Source of the DNA: Rhynchosporium graminicola
Lineage: Eukaryota; Ascomycota; Leotiomycetes; Helotiales; Ploettnerulaceae
Reading direction: 5' to 3'
Length of the DNA: 64,000 nucleotides
Assembly (NCBI GenBank): GCA_900074885.1
Contig: FJUW01000078.1
Span: 83,884-147,883, forward strand
Below the pieces are notes generated by a model, which did not search any database, was not told the DNA's origin, and saw nothing but the letters and a program-made list of their open reading frames with translations. A program made the position numbers and the translations under genes. Every line of letters starts with the position of its first letter. The first letter of the stretch is position 1. Positions 10,959-22,458 of this stretch are shown here, piece by piece.

Positions 10959-11745
10959 CTAAACACCAAAGCTCTTGAATCTATCCTCAACCGGCAAGAA
11001 ACTCTTCTCGCCCGCCTCCCCAACCGGCTTCCCAAACACCAACTGCGCATTCAACACCCAGTCTTCATCAATACTCCATGTGGCAGCAACCTTCTGATCT
11101 ATCAACGGATTGTAATGTTGGAGGTTGGCCCCGAGACCCTCGGCTTCGAGGGCAGTCCAGATGGTGTATTGATGCATTGCGTCGGATTGGGTAGCCCAGC
11201 TGGGGAACTTGTCGGCATAAGCGGCGAACTTATCTTGCATGCCTGAGACGACGGAGCGGGATTCGTAGAAGAGGATCTGGGGGAAGGAACGTTAGTAAGA
11301 ATAAGAGAGAAGCCAGGGAATCTGCGAGTGGAGGATGTGTGCAAGGAGGAAGTGATGAAATGGCGTGAAAGATCACCATTCTATTCACCATCCCTCGAGC
11401 ACCATCTCTACCCTGTTCCAAATAGAAACCAGCAGAACCACAACAGGGTATACTCACAGTTCCATAACCAGCCTTGAAGCCATTCAACTTTTGCTCTGTC
11501 CCCTGCCACTGCTCTGGGGTAACAATAGCCTTCAACACCTCCTTTGTGATCTCCCACAGCTTATCATGTTCCTCCTTGACCAACAACACGACTCTGGTGC
11601 TCTGGCTATTGAAGGAACTCGGGACATGTAGGACAGCCTCCTTGATAATCTCCTGGATCTGCGCGTCGGTGATGGGCGATTCTTTCTTGAGGGCGTAGTA
11701 TGTGCGGCGGGCCTTGATGGTCTCGAGGAAGGCTTTGGAAGACAT
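10959..11745 (-). CDS. Nitroreductase family protein (FRM2/HBN1 type), 2 exons
   Basis: Exons 11745-11458 and 11276-10959, with one 181-nt intron (GTGAGT..CCCAG, phase 0), give 201 aa, normal for this family. The N-terminus reads MSSKAFLETIKARRTYYAL, followed by SSFNSQSTRVVLL. Exon 2 has ILFYESRSVV, then DAMHQYTIWTALEAEGLGAN and LQHYNPL, and ends with LNAQLVFGKPVGE. These are the usual blocks of fungal FMN-dependent nitroreductases related to yeast Frm2/Hbn1. Family knowledge: they reduce nitroaromatics or act in oxidative or lipid-signal stress, in the cytosol or nucleus. The ATG at 11745 is chosen because it lies where homologues start. The frame stays open upstream to an ATG at 12093 through a poly-Thr microsatellite, but a TATA-like sequence at about 11917-11926 (minus) argues that transcription begins downstream of that ATG. 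Confidence 0.9.
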
Positions 11746-11815
11746 CTTGAGGAGCTGGGTAGAGTAGTATTTCTGGTAAGGTGTAGAAGTGTAGGCGGAG
11801 TGGTAGGGTGAGGTT

Positions 11816-11860
<45 letters not shown>

Positions 11861-14611
11861 GTAGTAGTAGTTGTAGGTTGTATATACTTGTGAAAGAGAC
11901 CAAAGGAGGGGAGGATGCTTCTTATACCCCTCCCCCTCGTAGTAGTGGGGACTTTCCTTCCCAGATTTCCCACCCACGACGCCCACGAGACCATCTCGTG
12001 CCAGGAAAGAGCGATACACAAGCTGCTCACGAACAGCCACAGTGGAATCTGCATGTCCGGTCTCAAGCTTCTGGTAGAGTCTTTCCCGTTCATTCGCCTC
12101 AGTCCTAGACTTCGACCTGACTAGTATCCTATCCACTTGTATACCGACATTGTCCAATCATCTTCGAGTATTGCATGTGGGTGCCGAAAAGACGTCATGG
12201 CAGAATTGCGGAGCAAAGAGCGGAGTTTGTAAGGCGGTGAATTCGATTTGTGGCTTACATTATCCATTGTAAGCAATTTAGAGCTGCTTACCTAAGATAG
12301 ACGGAGTAGACAGTAAATGCATCGTGTGGGGCCAGTGTCCCGTGACAAGCACGTCTGGAAGATGGAAATGGACTGATCCGAGTGTCCATAGCAGAATCAC
12401 AAGCGTTGCGTTGTATCGATCCCAGTTGTCAGTGTAGTTGTGCTTTGAAAGCTATGGGCATCGTGAGAACTGCTGAGAAATCTCGCCAAGTGTCGTCGGA
12501 GGACCGGACGGGCATCGACAAAATGCCGGATGCCGTCGGCGTGCGGCCGCTATAGGCGAGGTCGATTCCTGCTGTTTGTTTACTCCGCTCCTAATTTAGG
12601 TGAGCTAACGGACAGGATCACAGGATCAAAGCGGGTATCAAATGCCTATCGATAATTACATTGATACGTGAGACTGATTGCAGGGGGTGGGAAACCAAAG
12701 AACCGAGTGGCTGAGGTGCATTACCGCTGCGGATGTAGGTGCAAGGGTTCTCACTGCATCGCTGCTTAGATCGTGCCAATGAGGATGGGATATCAGTGAC
12801 GTATCTTGGCTATGACACCCGCTCAAAGAGCTGTTTTGATGGGATCGAAAGCTTCTTGCGCGACTGCACTGTATATCACGGAGGGCGTACAACGCCTAAT
12901 GACCATGTCATGAGGGACTGTATTGGGCCTATTAGCAGCTCCCCCGCTCGTTATATCTCTTGCGGTACAAACTCTTAATACCTTCGAATGGAGCGACCGT
13001 AAGAAGACCAGGCATTGCGTTGTGTATCGCTGTTTTATATTTGAGCAAGAGGTCAAGCTGTAAACCTAATTACAGGAACCATTGCGAAAGTAGAACATGA
13101 CCTTGGCTTGGAAACTTTACCATCAGTTATTGTCCAACTTATTAAAGCCACTTAGCCAAGCCTGAAATAACCAGGGAGCCTTCCCAGCTCTGGGACTCAA
13201 TCGGAAGCTAGCTAATACAGTATAAGAGAATTCCCCAAGTATGACCTCAAGCATGTGGCTGTTTCTGTCCTTTTAGCGGGAAAAGACAACATTCTATATG
13301 TTGCTAGATACTTTACAGGGCTGTGGGAGGATGCCTACTTCCTGAACTCTTTGGGTTTCGACTCGTCAGACCGAGTAGCGCGACGGGATACAGAGCCCGG
13401 TCGTGGACTTGAGTATTCTGTGACGGTCAAATTCCTTCACACCCCGATGAAGCGATCGAAACGTTTCGCAGCTGTTATATTGGCGGTTGTTAAATCACAC
13501 TCGAATTGTAGCAAAACCATTGGCGCAGTAACTGGAGACGCACTGGATATCACAATCACATGGCGTTCAATCGGAATCGCGAATAGGCTTTCCTGGCTAG
13601 AGTTCTTGCCAGCTTGAATATCAAACCGGGAGCGAGGTAGTGGATGTTAAAAGGCGAGGTCACATCGTGACAGACGTCCACAAGAAGCTGGGTATCAAGA
13701 GCAAGCTTTCCGTTCTAATTGCTATCCGCACTCGGCAAAAAATGGAATCTTTATCTTTTCGTGTCATGAAATTGCTGGATGGATTGCTGCTGTATCGGGT
13801 TGACGACCGAGCGGTTGACGGGTGAGTCACTTTTCAAATCTGGCAAGCCGCATTATATGAAGACTGTTTCTAGGAGACCTTTGTAGTAATATAAAGAATA
13901 GCTCTTTGCTGGTAGTCATTTAATTTGCCTAGTTACATATTCGATTTGAGTTGAATCCGAGGTAATTATTAATCCGAATTAGAGAAGGAAAATGTATCAC
14001 AGTTAGTTTAATTAGGCGTCTCGACTTGTTCGAGTGGACATTGGTTTTGCCGCTTTTTCTTTTCGGGACAGGGAACACTCTTTAACTCGGTAAAGTCTCA
14101 CGCGGCTCGGTCAATGCTTCGAATTGCTAAATGGCATGCTTCTCAGAGGAGCAAGAGCCACACCGCTCAATAAACATATATAGCCCTCCTTGCACGTGCA
14201 TGCTTCTTGATTCTTAAGCCTGAAAACAGAACATGACTATCAACACTTTTAAGTAATCGAAATAAATCGTTTCATGTAGAAACGCTTGGCTGTAGTTCAA
14301 CTCCTCTCCTGAATCCAGGCTCACAGTCGCTTCCGACAAAGAGGATGACCTGCGGGCGTGAGGCACAGCGTTTGATGTTTATATTTGGCCAGCCCGCACC
14401 AATCAGATGTCTTCATCTACACATTTGGCCCCCAAACACAGACCGCATTTCCACCTAGTTTGCTGCAGGATTGTTCAGCCTCACCACCTCAAAGCTTGGC
14501 GCTGACGGTGACACTGATTTTATCAAACGTGTAAATCCGATATCCCATCTTTTGGGTTTTGAGTTTTCTTCCAACCTTCCACAAGTTTTTGACCGATGTT
14601 CTGCAGTCAAA
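11746..14611. other. Divergent intergenic region, no gene supported
   Basis: Upstream of the nitroreductase (minus) and of the membrane protein (plus). Apart from the microsatellite, no family is recognised. A 120-codon open frame at 13255-13617 starts at GTG, not ATG, has no recognisable motif and is followed by unrelated short frames; it is not called as a gene. Confidence 0.3.
11814..11871. repeat. (GTA)n trinucleotide microsatellite
   Basis: An almost uninterrupted run of about 19 GTA/AGT triplets with one interruption (attagt). It lies in the presumed 5' leader of the nitroreductase gene, about 70-125 bases before its ATG. On the minus strand it reads ACT repeats, which would be poly-Thr if translated. 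Confidence 0.95.
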
Positions 14612-16768
14612 ATGCAGCGAAAGCCGTTACCTCCTTACGCGCACGCGACGGAAGACGTCCCCAACAATTCAATCAGTCCGGAAATAGACATCTCGAGTTA
14701 CCATAGTCTCCACAATCCAGAGATCGAGGACAATAGATGTCCCAACAAAGAATGCTTACATGTAACATCGACATTCTTGACCGAAGTGTCAACAACCCAT
14801 GGTCAGAAAACCGCAAAATGGGGCATTCCCTGGCTTGGCGAACCCCTTCAGATCCCTCTATTCACTTTCCTCGGCATAGCTCTGGCCGTGGCACATCATC
14901 TCGTGTATCTCAAACTCGACGGACAAACAGTCGGCGAAAGTAAATTCGGCCAACAAGCCGTCAAACAAATCGGAAACGTTTTCGTCTTTCTAGCACTAGC
15001 GAGTTTGAAAGTGGCGATTGATGAGAGTTACAATCAGTATATTTGGTACGCGCTGAGGAGGAAATCGTTCGCTATCGGCACCTTGGATAAACTTTTTACT
15101 TTACCGTTTAGGATCACGGCGATCTTCTCGTTGAGGCTTCTTGGAGGCGCCAAGATTGCTGCTCTGCTTGGATTGTTAACGTGGCTTTTGTTTCTGGGGG
15201 GGTTGACGCCGGCGGCTACGTTGAGTGTTGTGCCTGCGCTCTTGAATTCCACAAGTATGCACATGGTCCCTGTGCTGGACTTCAATACTTCGTCCTGGTG
15301 GCAGATCCAAACTGTCAATACGGATCCGACTATCGATCCGACAGCCATACATTTGAAAACCGCGACGTCCGCTGCGGTAGGGGGAGGTATAATTTTTCCC
15401 ACGCCACCATCGGCAAATTCGTCATTTAGCGTTCAGTTCCATGGTCCAAGCATCAAGTGTGAAGCCCCTGATGAAGGGCAGAAAGCTGCATTCAATTGGT
15501 ATGCGAATCAGTCCGCGTATGATCAGTCTATTGTCACTGCCGGGAGTGCACCCAGACTTCTTTCAGTCTATGATCGGACTGCCCGTGGATTTCTGCTCAT
15601 GAGTGCTTTTAGCCCTACACAGAACGGAGTGGATGAGCCATACAGGCGAGAAGACCGACTCAAAGTATATAATAATGTAAGGTATCCTCCTGCTTCTGTT
15701 TCTTTTTAGCATCAAGTCATCACCAGATCTGTCTAGAACCTAAGAAAATCATTTCACTGATAGTCATAGTGGCCAGCTGAGCTTGGAGAAAATTATTCAG
15801 ATTACAGATCAGATGTGCATAAGAAAAAAAGTCAAATCTGGGTCCAAACTGGAGACCACGACATCGTCTGCTCCCTGATCAACGCGTCTTTCAATGTGGG
15901 ATTCTCATATTTCAACGGTGCCGGAACCGTCACCCATCAGCACATCGTCGTGCTTCCTCCCAGCGGTAGATCTAACACATCCGCGCTCTCCATGGGATGG
16001 TCCGACGCTGCCTCCGGCGATGACAACTCCACTGAAATCGAGCGCTGGCAGAATAGCGCCTACTACGCAACGTTCCTAGCTCTCGGAAACAACATCTTCG
16101 GCAACGTCTCCCTCGAGAACACCACCACAAAACTAGCGGGGAAATTCATCAGCGTATCCCAAGCTTCTAGCCGCATCCTGCAGACCGACCTTGCGGGCTG
16201 CGAAGAATTCACCAACAGTTACTGGGCCCAGAACCTAGATTTCAACACCGCCGATATTTTCCCCCGCCACGCAGGAAGTTGTAGAAATAAGACGCTCGAC
16301 CGCGCGATTGAAGACCTCGCTAATAATATCACCATTTCCATGCTCTCCGTCCCCGGAATGACATCTCTGGTTTCACTTCCTGTAAGAGTTAGCATCACAT
16401 CCAACGTCTATGCGTACGAGCAACTCGACCTGCTCGTCTCATACGGCGCTACTATCGCCGTCGCTTTGTTCTGCGTCATGATTGGTGTGATCTGTTTAGT
16501 GAGCAATGGCGTTTATCATACGACGAATTTCTCGGCCGTCATGGCTACGACGAGGAATCCGGATTTCGACAATTTGGCTGAGGGAGCTTGTCTGGGAAAG
16601 GATAAGGGCATGATGGATAGGAAGATTATGTTTGGGGTTGTGACCGGCAGTGAGTTTGCGAGAAATGGGAGAAACGAGATGGGTAGTAGGGAAGGGGAGT
16701 TGAAGCATGCTGCTTTTGGTTTGAGTGGGACGGTTATGAGGATCAAGAAGGGTACTGTGTGTGCCTGA
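14612..16768 (+). CDS. Multi-pass membrane protein, Pezizomycotina family of unknown function
   Basis: The start is the ATG at 14612 (MQRKPLPPYAHA); the open frame upstream to 14471 begins with TTG only. The best model joins 14612-15676 to 15770-16768 (93-nt intron, GTAAGG..CATAG, phase 0), giving 687 aa. An alternative donor/acceptor pair (15682/15807) also keeps the frame. Layout: a polar N-terminus; hydrophobic segments at about 81-100, 122-136 and 180-196; a long extracytoplasmic-looking region with N-glycosylation sequons (NST, NSS, NQS and, in exon 2, NASF, NTT, NIT); and a last strong segment near the end (SYGATIAVALFCVMIGVICL). This layout is typical of a large family of fungal integral membrane proteins sometimes mislabelled 'formylmethionine deformylase-like'. 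No catalytic motif is seen. The role is unknown; a plasma-membrane location is likely. Confidence 0.82.
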
Positions 16769-17675
16769 TCATTTCATGAATTAATTTTTGCTCACGTTTG
16801 TGTTCCTGACAACTTTGTGCTGATAGCTATATCCGTGACATTTGCTACTCGTCATCTATGTAAACGCCTTTAGCATTTCTCCAGAGAGATACCCCAAGTT
16901 TTTCGCTCCGTGCCCACTGCCGTTCATAGGGCAAGGACTCGTTTCTGTTTTGCATCTTTACAGTTCAGTGCTCGGTTTATAAGTTCCAGGTCTAGCTGCA
17001 GAATCAATGAAGCTTTCGTCGACATTGTTATAGTGCGACTTGAAGTAAAACCATCGTTCAAGCTGTATTGATGCCATACTATACCTACACTCAACGTAAA
17101 TATACCATCAGATGCAATTGTACTATTTTGTCTCTACTTCACGTTACATATCATGCGCCTAGAGAAGCCTGCATGCTTTTGTAAACTCATATGGAAAGAG
17201 CGCAAGAGATTTGAAGCTCGCTCGCAAAGACTCCAACAAAGCTCGCAATTCTTTGTCTGCTTGCTCCACATCGAGCTTCGTCACGTGGCCCAGGCTTTTT
17301 TCTACACCTCATATACGTGGCATCTTCATCACCATCCAATACGATAAGCTTCCCAACCTTTCCAAAACATTATCCGCAAGCAATTCCATGAGCTACACCT
17401 TGTCAGACCCCTGTCTATTAGACGCAACTTGGCCCCGCGAAATTGAGCTTCACTGTTTACATTCACTAGCGCCAGCTAAGCGAACTCAGCACGTTTCCAT
17501 TCCCAGTCCACCTCTTGATCTCTCTGTCTTCAATCACACAACCTCTTTCCTACTTCGTACTTTCAGCGCATATTCTCGAAATTTCAAGAGAACTCTATTC
17601 TCGAAAACGCTGGATTTCAACCTAAGTATAAACCAACCACAACACACAACACACACCAACTCTGAAATCGTCATC
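16769..17675. other. Intergenic
   Basis: The 3' flank of the membrane protein gene and the leader of the next coiled-coil gene. The last ~100 bases are rich in CA repeats (acaacacacaacacacacc, about 17639-17658), as is common in fungal 5' leaders. No separate gene is recognised. The open frame 17211-17831 starts at GTG or ATG codons far upstream and merely runs into exon 1 of the next gene from the leader. Confidence 0.3.
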
Positions 17676-20600
17676 ATGTCGGGAAACAGTTCCAATACCC
17701 AAGATAGTTTTGCGAAGAAGAACAAGAAGAAGATTGGCAGATTAGGCGCTCGTCTTGCCGCTCAGATGTTGATGCAAGATCCTTCGTTGAATAGTAAGTG
17801 TTCGCGCGCACACTGGAAGGAGAATACCTAATGAAGTGACAGTCAATGCAGTTACATGCGCACCTGCAACGACTCCTGCTTCTCAAGTGACCAAAACGGA
17901 GGAGTGCGTTGATTCGATCGCTGTCTCAGGATTTCTCACTTCCGGCGAGAAAGAACGTGCATCTAAGGATGAGAAGGATACTGCTGGTGGCCCAACTCTT
18001 TCTTCGGTTCCCAGTCTTGCAGCATCGATTCATAACCCAGCCTCTGTCAAGAACGTCTCATACTCAGACAACTCAGCACCATTCACTTCTACGTATGCGG
18101 GATCGGAAGCTGCAAATGGTGGATACGGTACTGCTGTAGGCTCTGGCTACTCGGTCTCTGCCTCTTATGTTCACCAAATTCGAGGAGCGTGCCTCCGCAG
18201 CACCTCTTCCAGCACATCTAGAGATGTCATGGGAGCAGAATTCTTTGGATTATGACAAGAATAATAGCACAAGTCGCCCTCATTCTGCATCAAGTATGAG
18301 TGGCTCCAAGATTAGCTGGACAAAAGATGATGTAGTGGTGACCATGAAACCGGCGCAACCTCAGAATATGTTGAAGAACGAGAAGGCTGCCGCCAATATG
18401 GAGGATACATAGGTCAAGAAGGATGAATCCGTAGCTCAGGAAGCTAGTACGTCCACTTCCTTTTTCGTCCGAGAGCCCCAATGAACACACTTCTCAGTAA
18501 TCAATGCCCGTCCCAAGCTCGCTCTTCCAAGATCTAGGCCGGCTCAACCTTCGCAACGAAGAATACCCCCTATCAGCGTGCAAGTTCTGCCAAAGGAAGC
18601 TCCCGTCAGCGTGCCTGCAGCTCGATCTAGGTTCACTTTTATGAATTTCCGCGACACACAAGAGGTTGATGAGCCAGTCACTACGAATACTATCATTCCA
18701 TACTCTACACCAATCCTCACTTTCTCGGCTGTACCTACAGGTGGCATGGCGACCTGGGCCGGCGGAGCTCCAAGCCCGAAAACCGCTGTCCCAGTTTTCC
18801 CAACTCCGAGTACAGCTCCGGTCAAAATAATCGCTTCTTCTACGAATCAAACACAAATCGAAGTAGTTGCCGATTATAGCCAGAAGGGGCAGAGCGAAAG
18901 AGAGAAGGCAACCGGAAGAAAGAAGCCACAGTTGATTACATCAAGTGGTGCCCCGAACTTGGCTGTGCTTGCCGAAGCTGGAGCTAAGATTAGTGGCGCA
19001 GAGCTTCCTCAAATCGAGCATGTCACCGACACTCCTCTTGGATCTGCTCTGGTTAATATACGAACAGTAGTAGAATTTGTGGAAACAACGCCAGAATACA
19101 CTTCACCAAAAGACATTCCGAGCACAGATCTGGCTCTGCAAGCTGTAGCCATCGATGAAGTGAGTGATATTGAGAAGTCTTCTCCAGTCGCGGATAGCAG
19201 CCCACCTGGCTCTAACCTTCCTCACGTCACACCTAATCTCGAGACAGATTATTTCTTTACGCAAGACACTCTTCTTCTCAGAACCAAAGAGGAGAAGGCT
19301 GTGGATATTCTGATGAAGGAAGTCGAAGCTAATCGTGACCGAGTGGCAGAACTCGAAGAGATGGTGAAAGAAATAAGTTAGGAGAACGAGTGGATGGCAG
19401 AGAAAAATCGCAGAGTCGAGGATCGATATCAAGTTCTCTTGAATGATGAACTCATGATCCGCCCACAGTTCCTCGCAGCTCGTGACGAGAAGATTATTGA
19501 AATCATGGGAGGTGAAATCTTTCTTACGGAGATCAAACCCCTCACAGTCGAGTGTTTTGAGAACAACTACCTCGCAGCGAATACTTTGCGCGAGGAGCTC
19601 GCTGCCAGACCTACCCAGGATGATTTCGATGCCATGGTTGCAAAGGTGGAGAAATTGGAGACGAAGATATCGGACGTTAGATCTGAGCATGCCGAGAAGT
19701 TAGAGACAGAGACATCCGACTTGATCTCTGAGTACACTTTCGCCTTAAAGAGCGAAGCGGACAAGCTTCAGCTGGCGAATAAAAAGATCGAGGATCTTTC
19801 TGCCGAACTCGAGGAGACGAAGCCGAAGATAAAGAAATCTGAGAATCAACTCGAGATGTCTCTATATCGACTCACACTATAAGCAATCAAGAACAAGAGT
19901 CAAAGGACCATGGCGCAACTGAACCACATTTCGACAGACTGAAGTTAACCTCTATTGTACAATATGTTCAAGTCAACAGATCAGGATTGGGAATAGGACT
20001 GGAAAATATTTCACGGCAGATGGTACCAAATGTCTTTTGCCCAGGACTCCCCAAAGTTCGCCGCCAATTTTCAAGCAACCAAGCCTGAAACCACCCAACT
20101 CGATGTAGCTGACTCCTCCCGAAGCAAGGCGGGCAGCAGATCGATCGAGGCAGATGCTGCGGGGACCATCGGCATGTCCCCAGATTATAGAAAAATTCAT
20201 TAATGGAAGGTAAAAGATATGCGGCCAATGAGTTCTCGACCAGCGATAGTGAGTGCATGGATGAGATTTTGCTGGGAGTTGCCATTGATTATGATAAAGA
20301 GGAGAGAGCTAGCTCTGCTTCTAAAGTCAAGAAGAGCCTTTCCGCCAAAATCGAGTTCCAGCAACAAGACGGGCTGTTCACCAAGTCTGCCTCCAAAGAG
20401 CTAAAATTCATCAACCCTTCGTCACAGAAGCAAAGAATGGCTACTCACATTACTTCCAAAATATCAATATCCTCGAATCGTTCTGCATTCTTCTCCTTCT
20501 GGAGCTTCCTCAAATTGATGCTAATCCTCTAGGCATTTGGCGCCGTTTTCACATATCTCAGCGGCGCAAGAATTAAGTTAACCTTCCACACCACACTACA

Positions 20601-20907
20601 GTCTAGCATTGTCAGCTACATGAACACCCTCGGTGCAGGAGACCAACCCAGAAAAGGCCTGACTTCCCCGGTATGGAGCAATGGATGTTCAGAGCTCAAC
20701 GCCATGGTGTCCTGCTTCGCCTGTGACGAGCCGCCTGCTATACCATATCCTTAGCATCAAGACGAAATTGTGTATAAGCATGATCCGCTGTTCCCTGCGC
20801 TGAGAGCCATTGCCGTTACATTTAAGTGGGAAATCGCTGCTTTCAAACATGGTGTGGATCCCAAGGCTGTAGTGGATGCACGCAGTGGTGTATATATCCA
20901 CTCTTGA
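17676..20907 (+). pseudogene. Decayed coiled-coil protein gene with five in-frame Gln-to-stop positions
   Basis: Start MSGNSSNTQDSFAKKNKKK at 17676. Introns at 17794-17842 (49 nt), 18128-18200 (73 nt, which resolves an apparent frameshift) and 18447-18497 (51 nt) keep a long frame. That frame is broken by TAG at 18410, TAG at 19379, TAA at 19880, TAG at 20530 and TAG at 20752, with a phase change between about 19883 and 20202. Each stop is one C-to-T step from CAG or CAA, and coding character continues after each. Domains: a Ser/Thr/Pro-rich N-terminal half; a long coiled coil from about 19250 to 19880 (MKEVEANRDRVAELEEMVKE, then KLETKISDVRSEHAEKLETE); and a short hydrophobic segment near 20480-20570. 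The last readable stop is TGA at 20905. No known family. The layout resembles the intact gene at 22459, but clear homology is not visible. It is a pseudogene unless introns not seen here remove the stops (two of them are preceded by plausible acceptor context). Confidence 0.6.
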
Positions 20908-20996
20908 GAATAATGGGAGGTGAGAAGGTGAGAAGGAGGGTAGGAAGGTAGAAGGGTAGGAGGGTAGGAGGGTAGAGAGGAGGAAGGAGAGACGAG
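20908..20996. repeat. Purine-rich minisatellite
   Basis: An imperfect tandem array of GGGAGGTGAGAAGG / GGGTAGGAGGGTAGAAGG-type units, almost pure A/G on the plus strand with scattered T. It lies directly after the decayed coiled-coil gene. Confidence 0.8.
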
Positions 20997-21985
20997 AGTG
21001 TGACAAAAGAGGCTCAAGATCGTGAAGGAGGGAACGGGTACCCTACTTGATGGTATAAAACACAAAGAGTACGAGAGATGCCATGTGTTATGCTGGGATA
21101 TTTTCTTTTTCTTTTTTAATTCCCGCTACTTTTCCTCCATTCGGTAGCATTGCCCATTTTTGTTTGTCCTTCTCACATACACGACGACCCCAAAGCAGAC
21201 ATTTATGGGAAGGAGCTTCTCCAAGGACGTTGCTCTCATCTCTAACAGAAAGCAGACTGCAGAAATTATGATCATCATCACTCAGGTATGCCGCGGAAAT
21301 CCCGCCACCTTCGAGGAAGATTCTCTGATGGTTCTGAGGTTCTGCTTTTCTATGGAGATGAGTTCAGCTATGTCTTTTATCTCTTGCAGTTCTCGTCGCT
21401 TGATTTACGGGTCTGCTGTATTTCAAGATTACTTGTTACCGAAGAGAGGGAGGGTTTTGTGCGGTGTTAGTTGTCAGAAATAAGAGCGTTAGGGAAACAG
21501 TCTGTAGTAGTCTCAATAAGAACGAACTTGTGAGTGTAATTTAAGTCCAAAGAATACAGTGCCTTCGATAGTGAACCTTTCTTCAAATTGTGAAAACCAA
21601 CGTATAATTTATCGTTGTCCATATAGTCCCACGTGAGTCGTGGCTTCGCCCTTCGTCTGCTCCACTTTGCTGGTGGAGATATTGCATGTATTAAAGCTTG
21701 TGGAATAAAGTCCCACTGGAACTGCACGAACGACTGATGATACCTCAAAATGCGTTGCAAGACCCCGGTCTTAACATTGTATTATTGCTTAATTTTAAAC
21801 AGCAGAAAATCATCTCACCTTAGCTGTGTTGACAGGGCACGTGGGCCTCAAAAATCTCCGTGTCCTAGGTGAGAGGCCTCAGTACAAAACTGCGTTGCCA
21901 ATTTGAAGTGATCTTAAAGTCTTAGAGAAACCAGAGTGCAACTCAATTCGATTGTTTTACTTCTTGAGATCCATACCAGAGCCAG
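20997..21985. other. Intergenic, no gene recognised
   Basis: Mixed sequence with short frames in both directions and no recognisable product. The frame 21467-21760 (minus, 97 codons) has no family signature. Confidence 0.3.
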
Positions 21986-22258
21986 CGTTATGTGCATTCA
22001 TAGGTGCATCTGATATGTGCATTCATAGGTGCATCTGAAACCAATTTTTGTGTAGTGACGTACGTAATGTCTTTTTTATTGGCGGGCTTCCAAGGTGAAT
22101 TCTATTGTTGATCTAGCCAATGACGTACGTATTGTCTGTAAGTGAACGGGCTCCAAAGATGAATTCTATTGTTGCTCCAGCGAGGTTTTTGGTGTACGTA
22201 TTGTTTTCGTGTGTGGGTGGGCGGGCTGGCTTCAAAGGTGAATTCTATTGTTGATGCT
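21986..22258 (+). promoter_or_regulatory. Promoter repeats upstream of the 22459 gene
   Basis: Two layers of direct repeats. First, a ~26-bp unit (tatgtgcattcataggtgca...) is present twice at about 21988-22039. Second, three ~65-70-bp imperfect copies follow, each with gacgtacgta(a/t)tgt (22057, 22122) or gtgtacgtattgt (about 22192) followed by a gcgggctccaaaggtgaattctattgttg-like block ending at about 22110, 22174 and 22253. The palindromic ACGT/TACGTA core resembles bZIP-type sites (family knowledge). The array stops about 200 bases before the ATG at 22459 and is likely its upstream control region (inference). Confidence 0.6.
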
Positions 22259-22458
22259 GCGGAGGCACGCTAACTTCTCGCTAAGCGAGCGCCCCTTTCC
22301 ACCACCCACAATCGCATCTTGATCTTTTTTTCTGCAAGCAAATCTCTCAACATACACAAATTTTCGAACACGCTCTCAGTATTCGATCTCAACACAACAC
22401 GCAACCCACAACACTCAATCGCAGTACACCTGCGCTCATATCCTACACTACCGCGCTC

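Noticed and set aside
11852..12157. Second gene on the minus strand upstream of the nitroreductase
   Set aside because: The frame consists of leader sequence and ends in microsatellite-coded Tyr/Thr runs, with no family features.
13255..13617. 120-codon open frame as a gene
   Set aside because: It starts at GTG, has no recognisable motif, no splice partner and no neighbouring exon; kept only as a note.
14471..14611. 47-codon N-terminal extension of the membrane protein
   Set aside because: It begins at TTG, not ATG; the first ATG in frame is at 14612 and looks like a natural start.
17211..17675. Long N-terminal extension of the gene at 17676
   Set aside because: The open frame runs through a CA-rich leader, and the ATG at 17676 follows a typical fungal leader.
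18128..18255. Apparent +1 frameshift in the coiled-coil pseudogene near 18130-18200
   Set aside because: A 73-nt intron (GT at 18128, CAG ending at 18200) joins the two frames exactly, so no frameshift is needed there.
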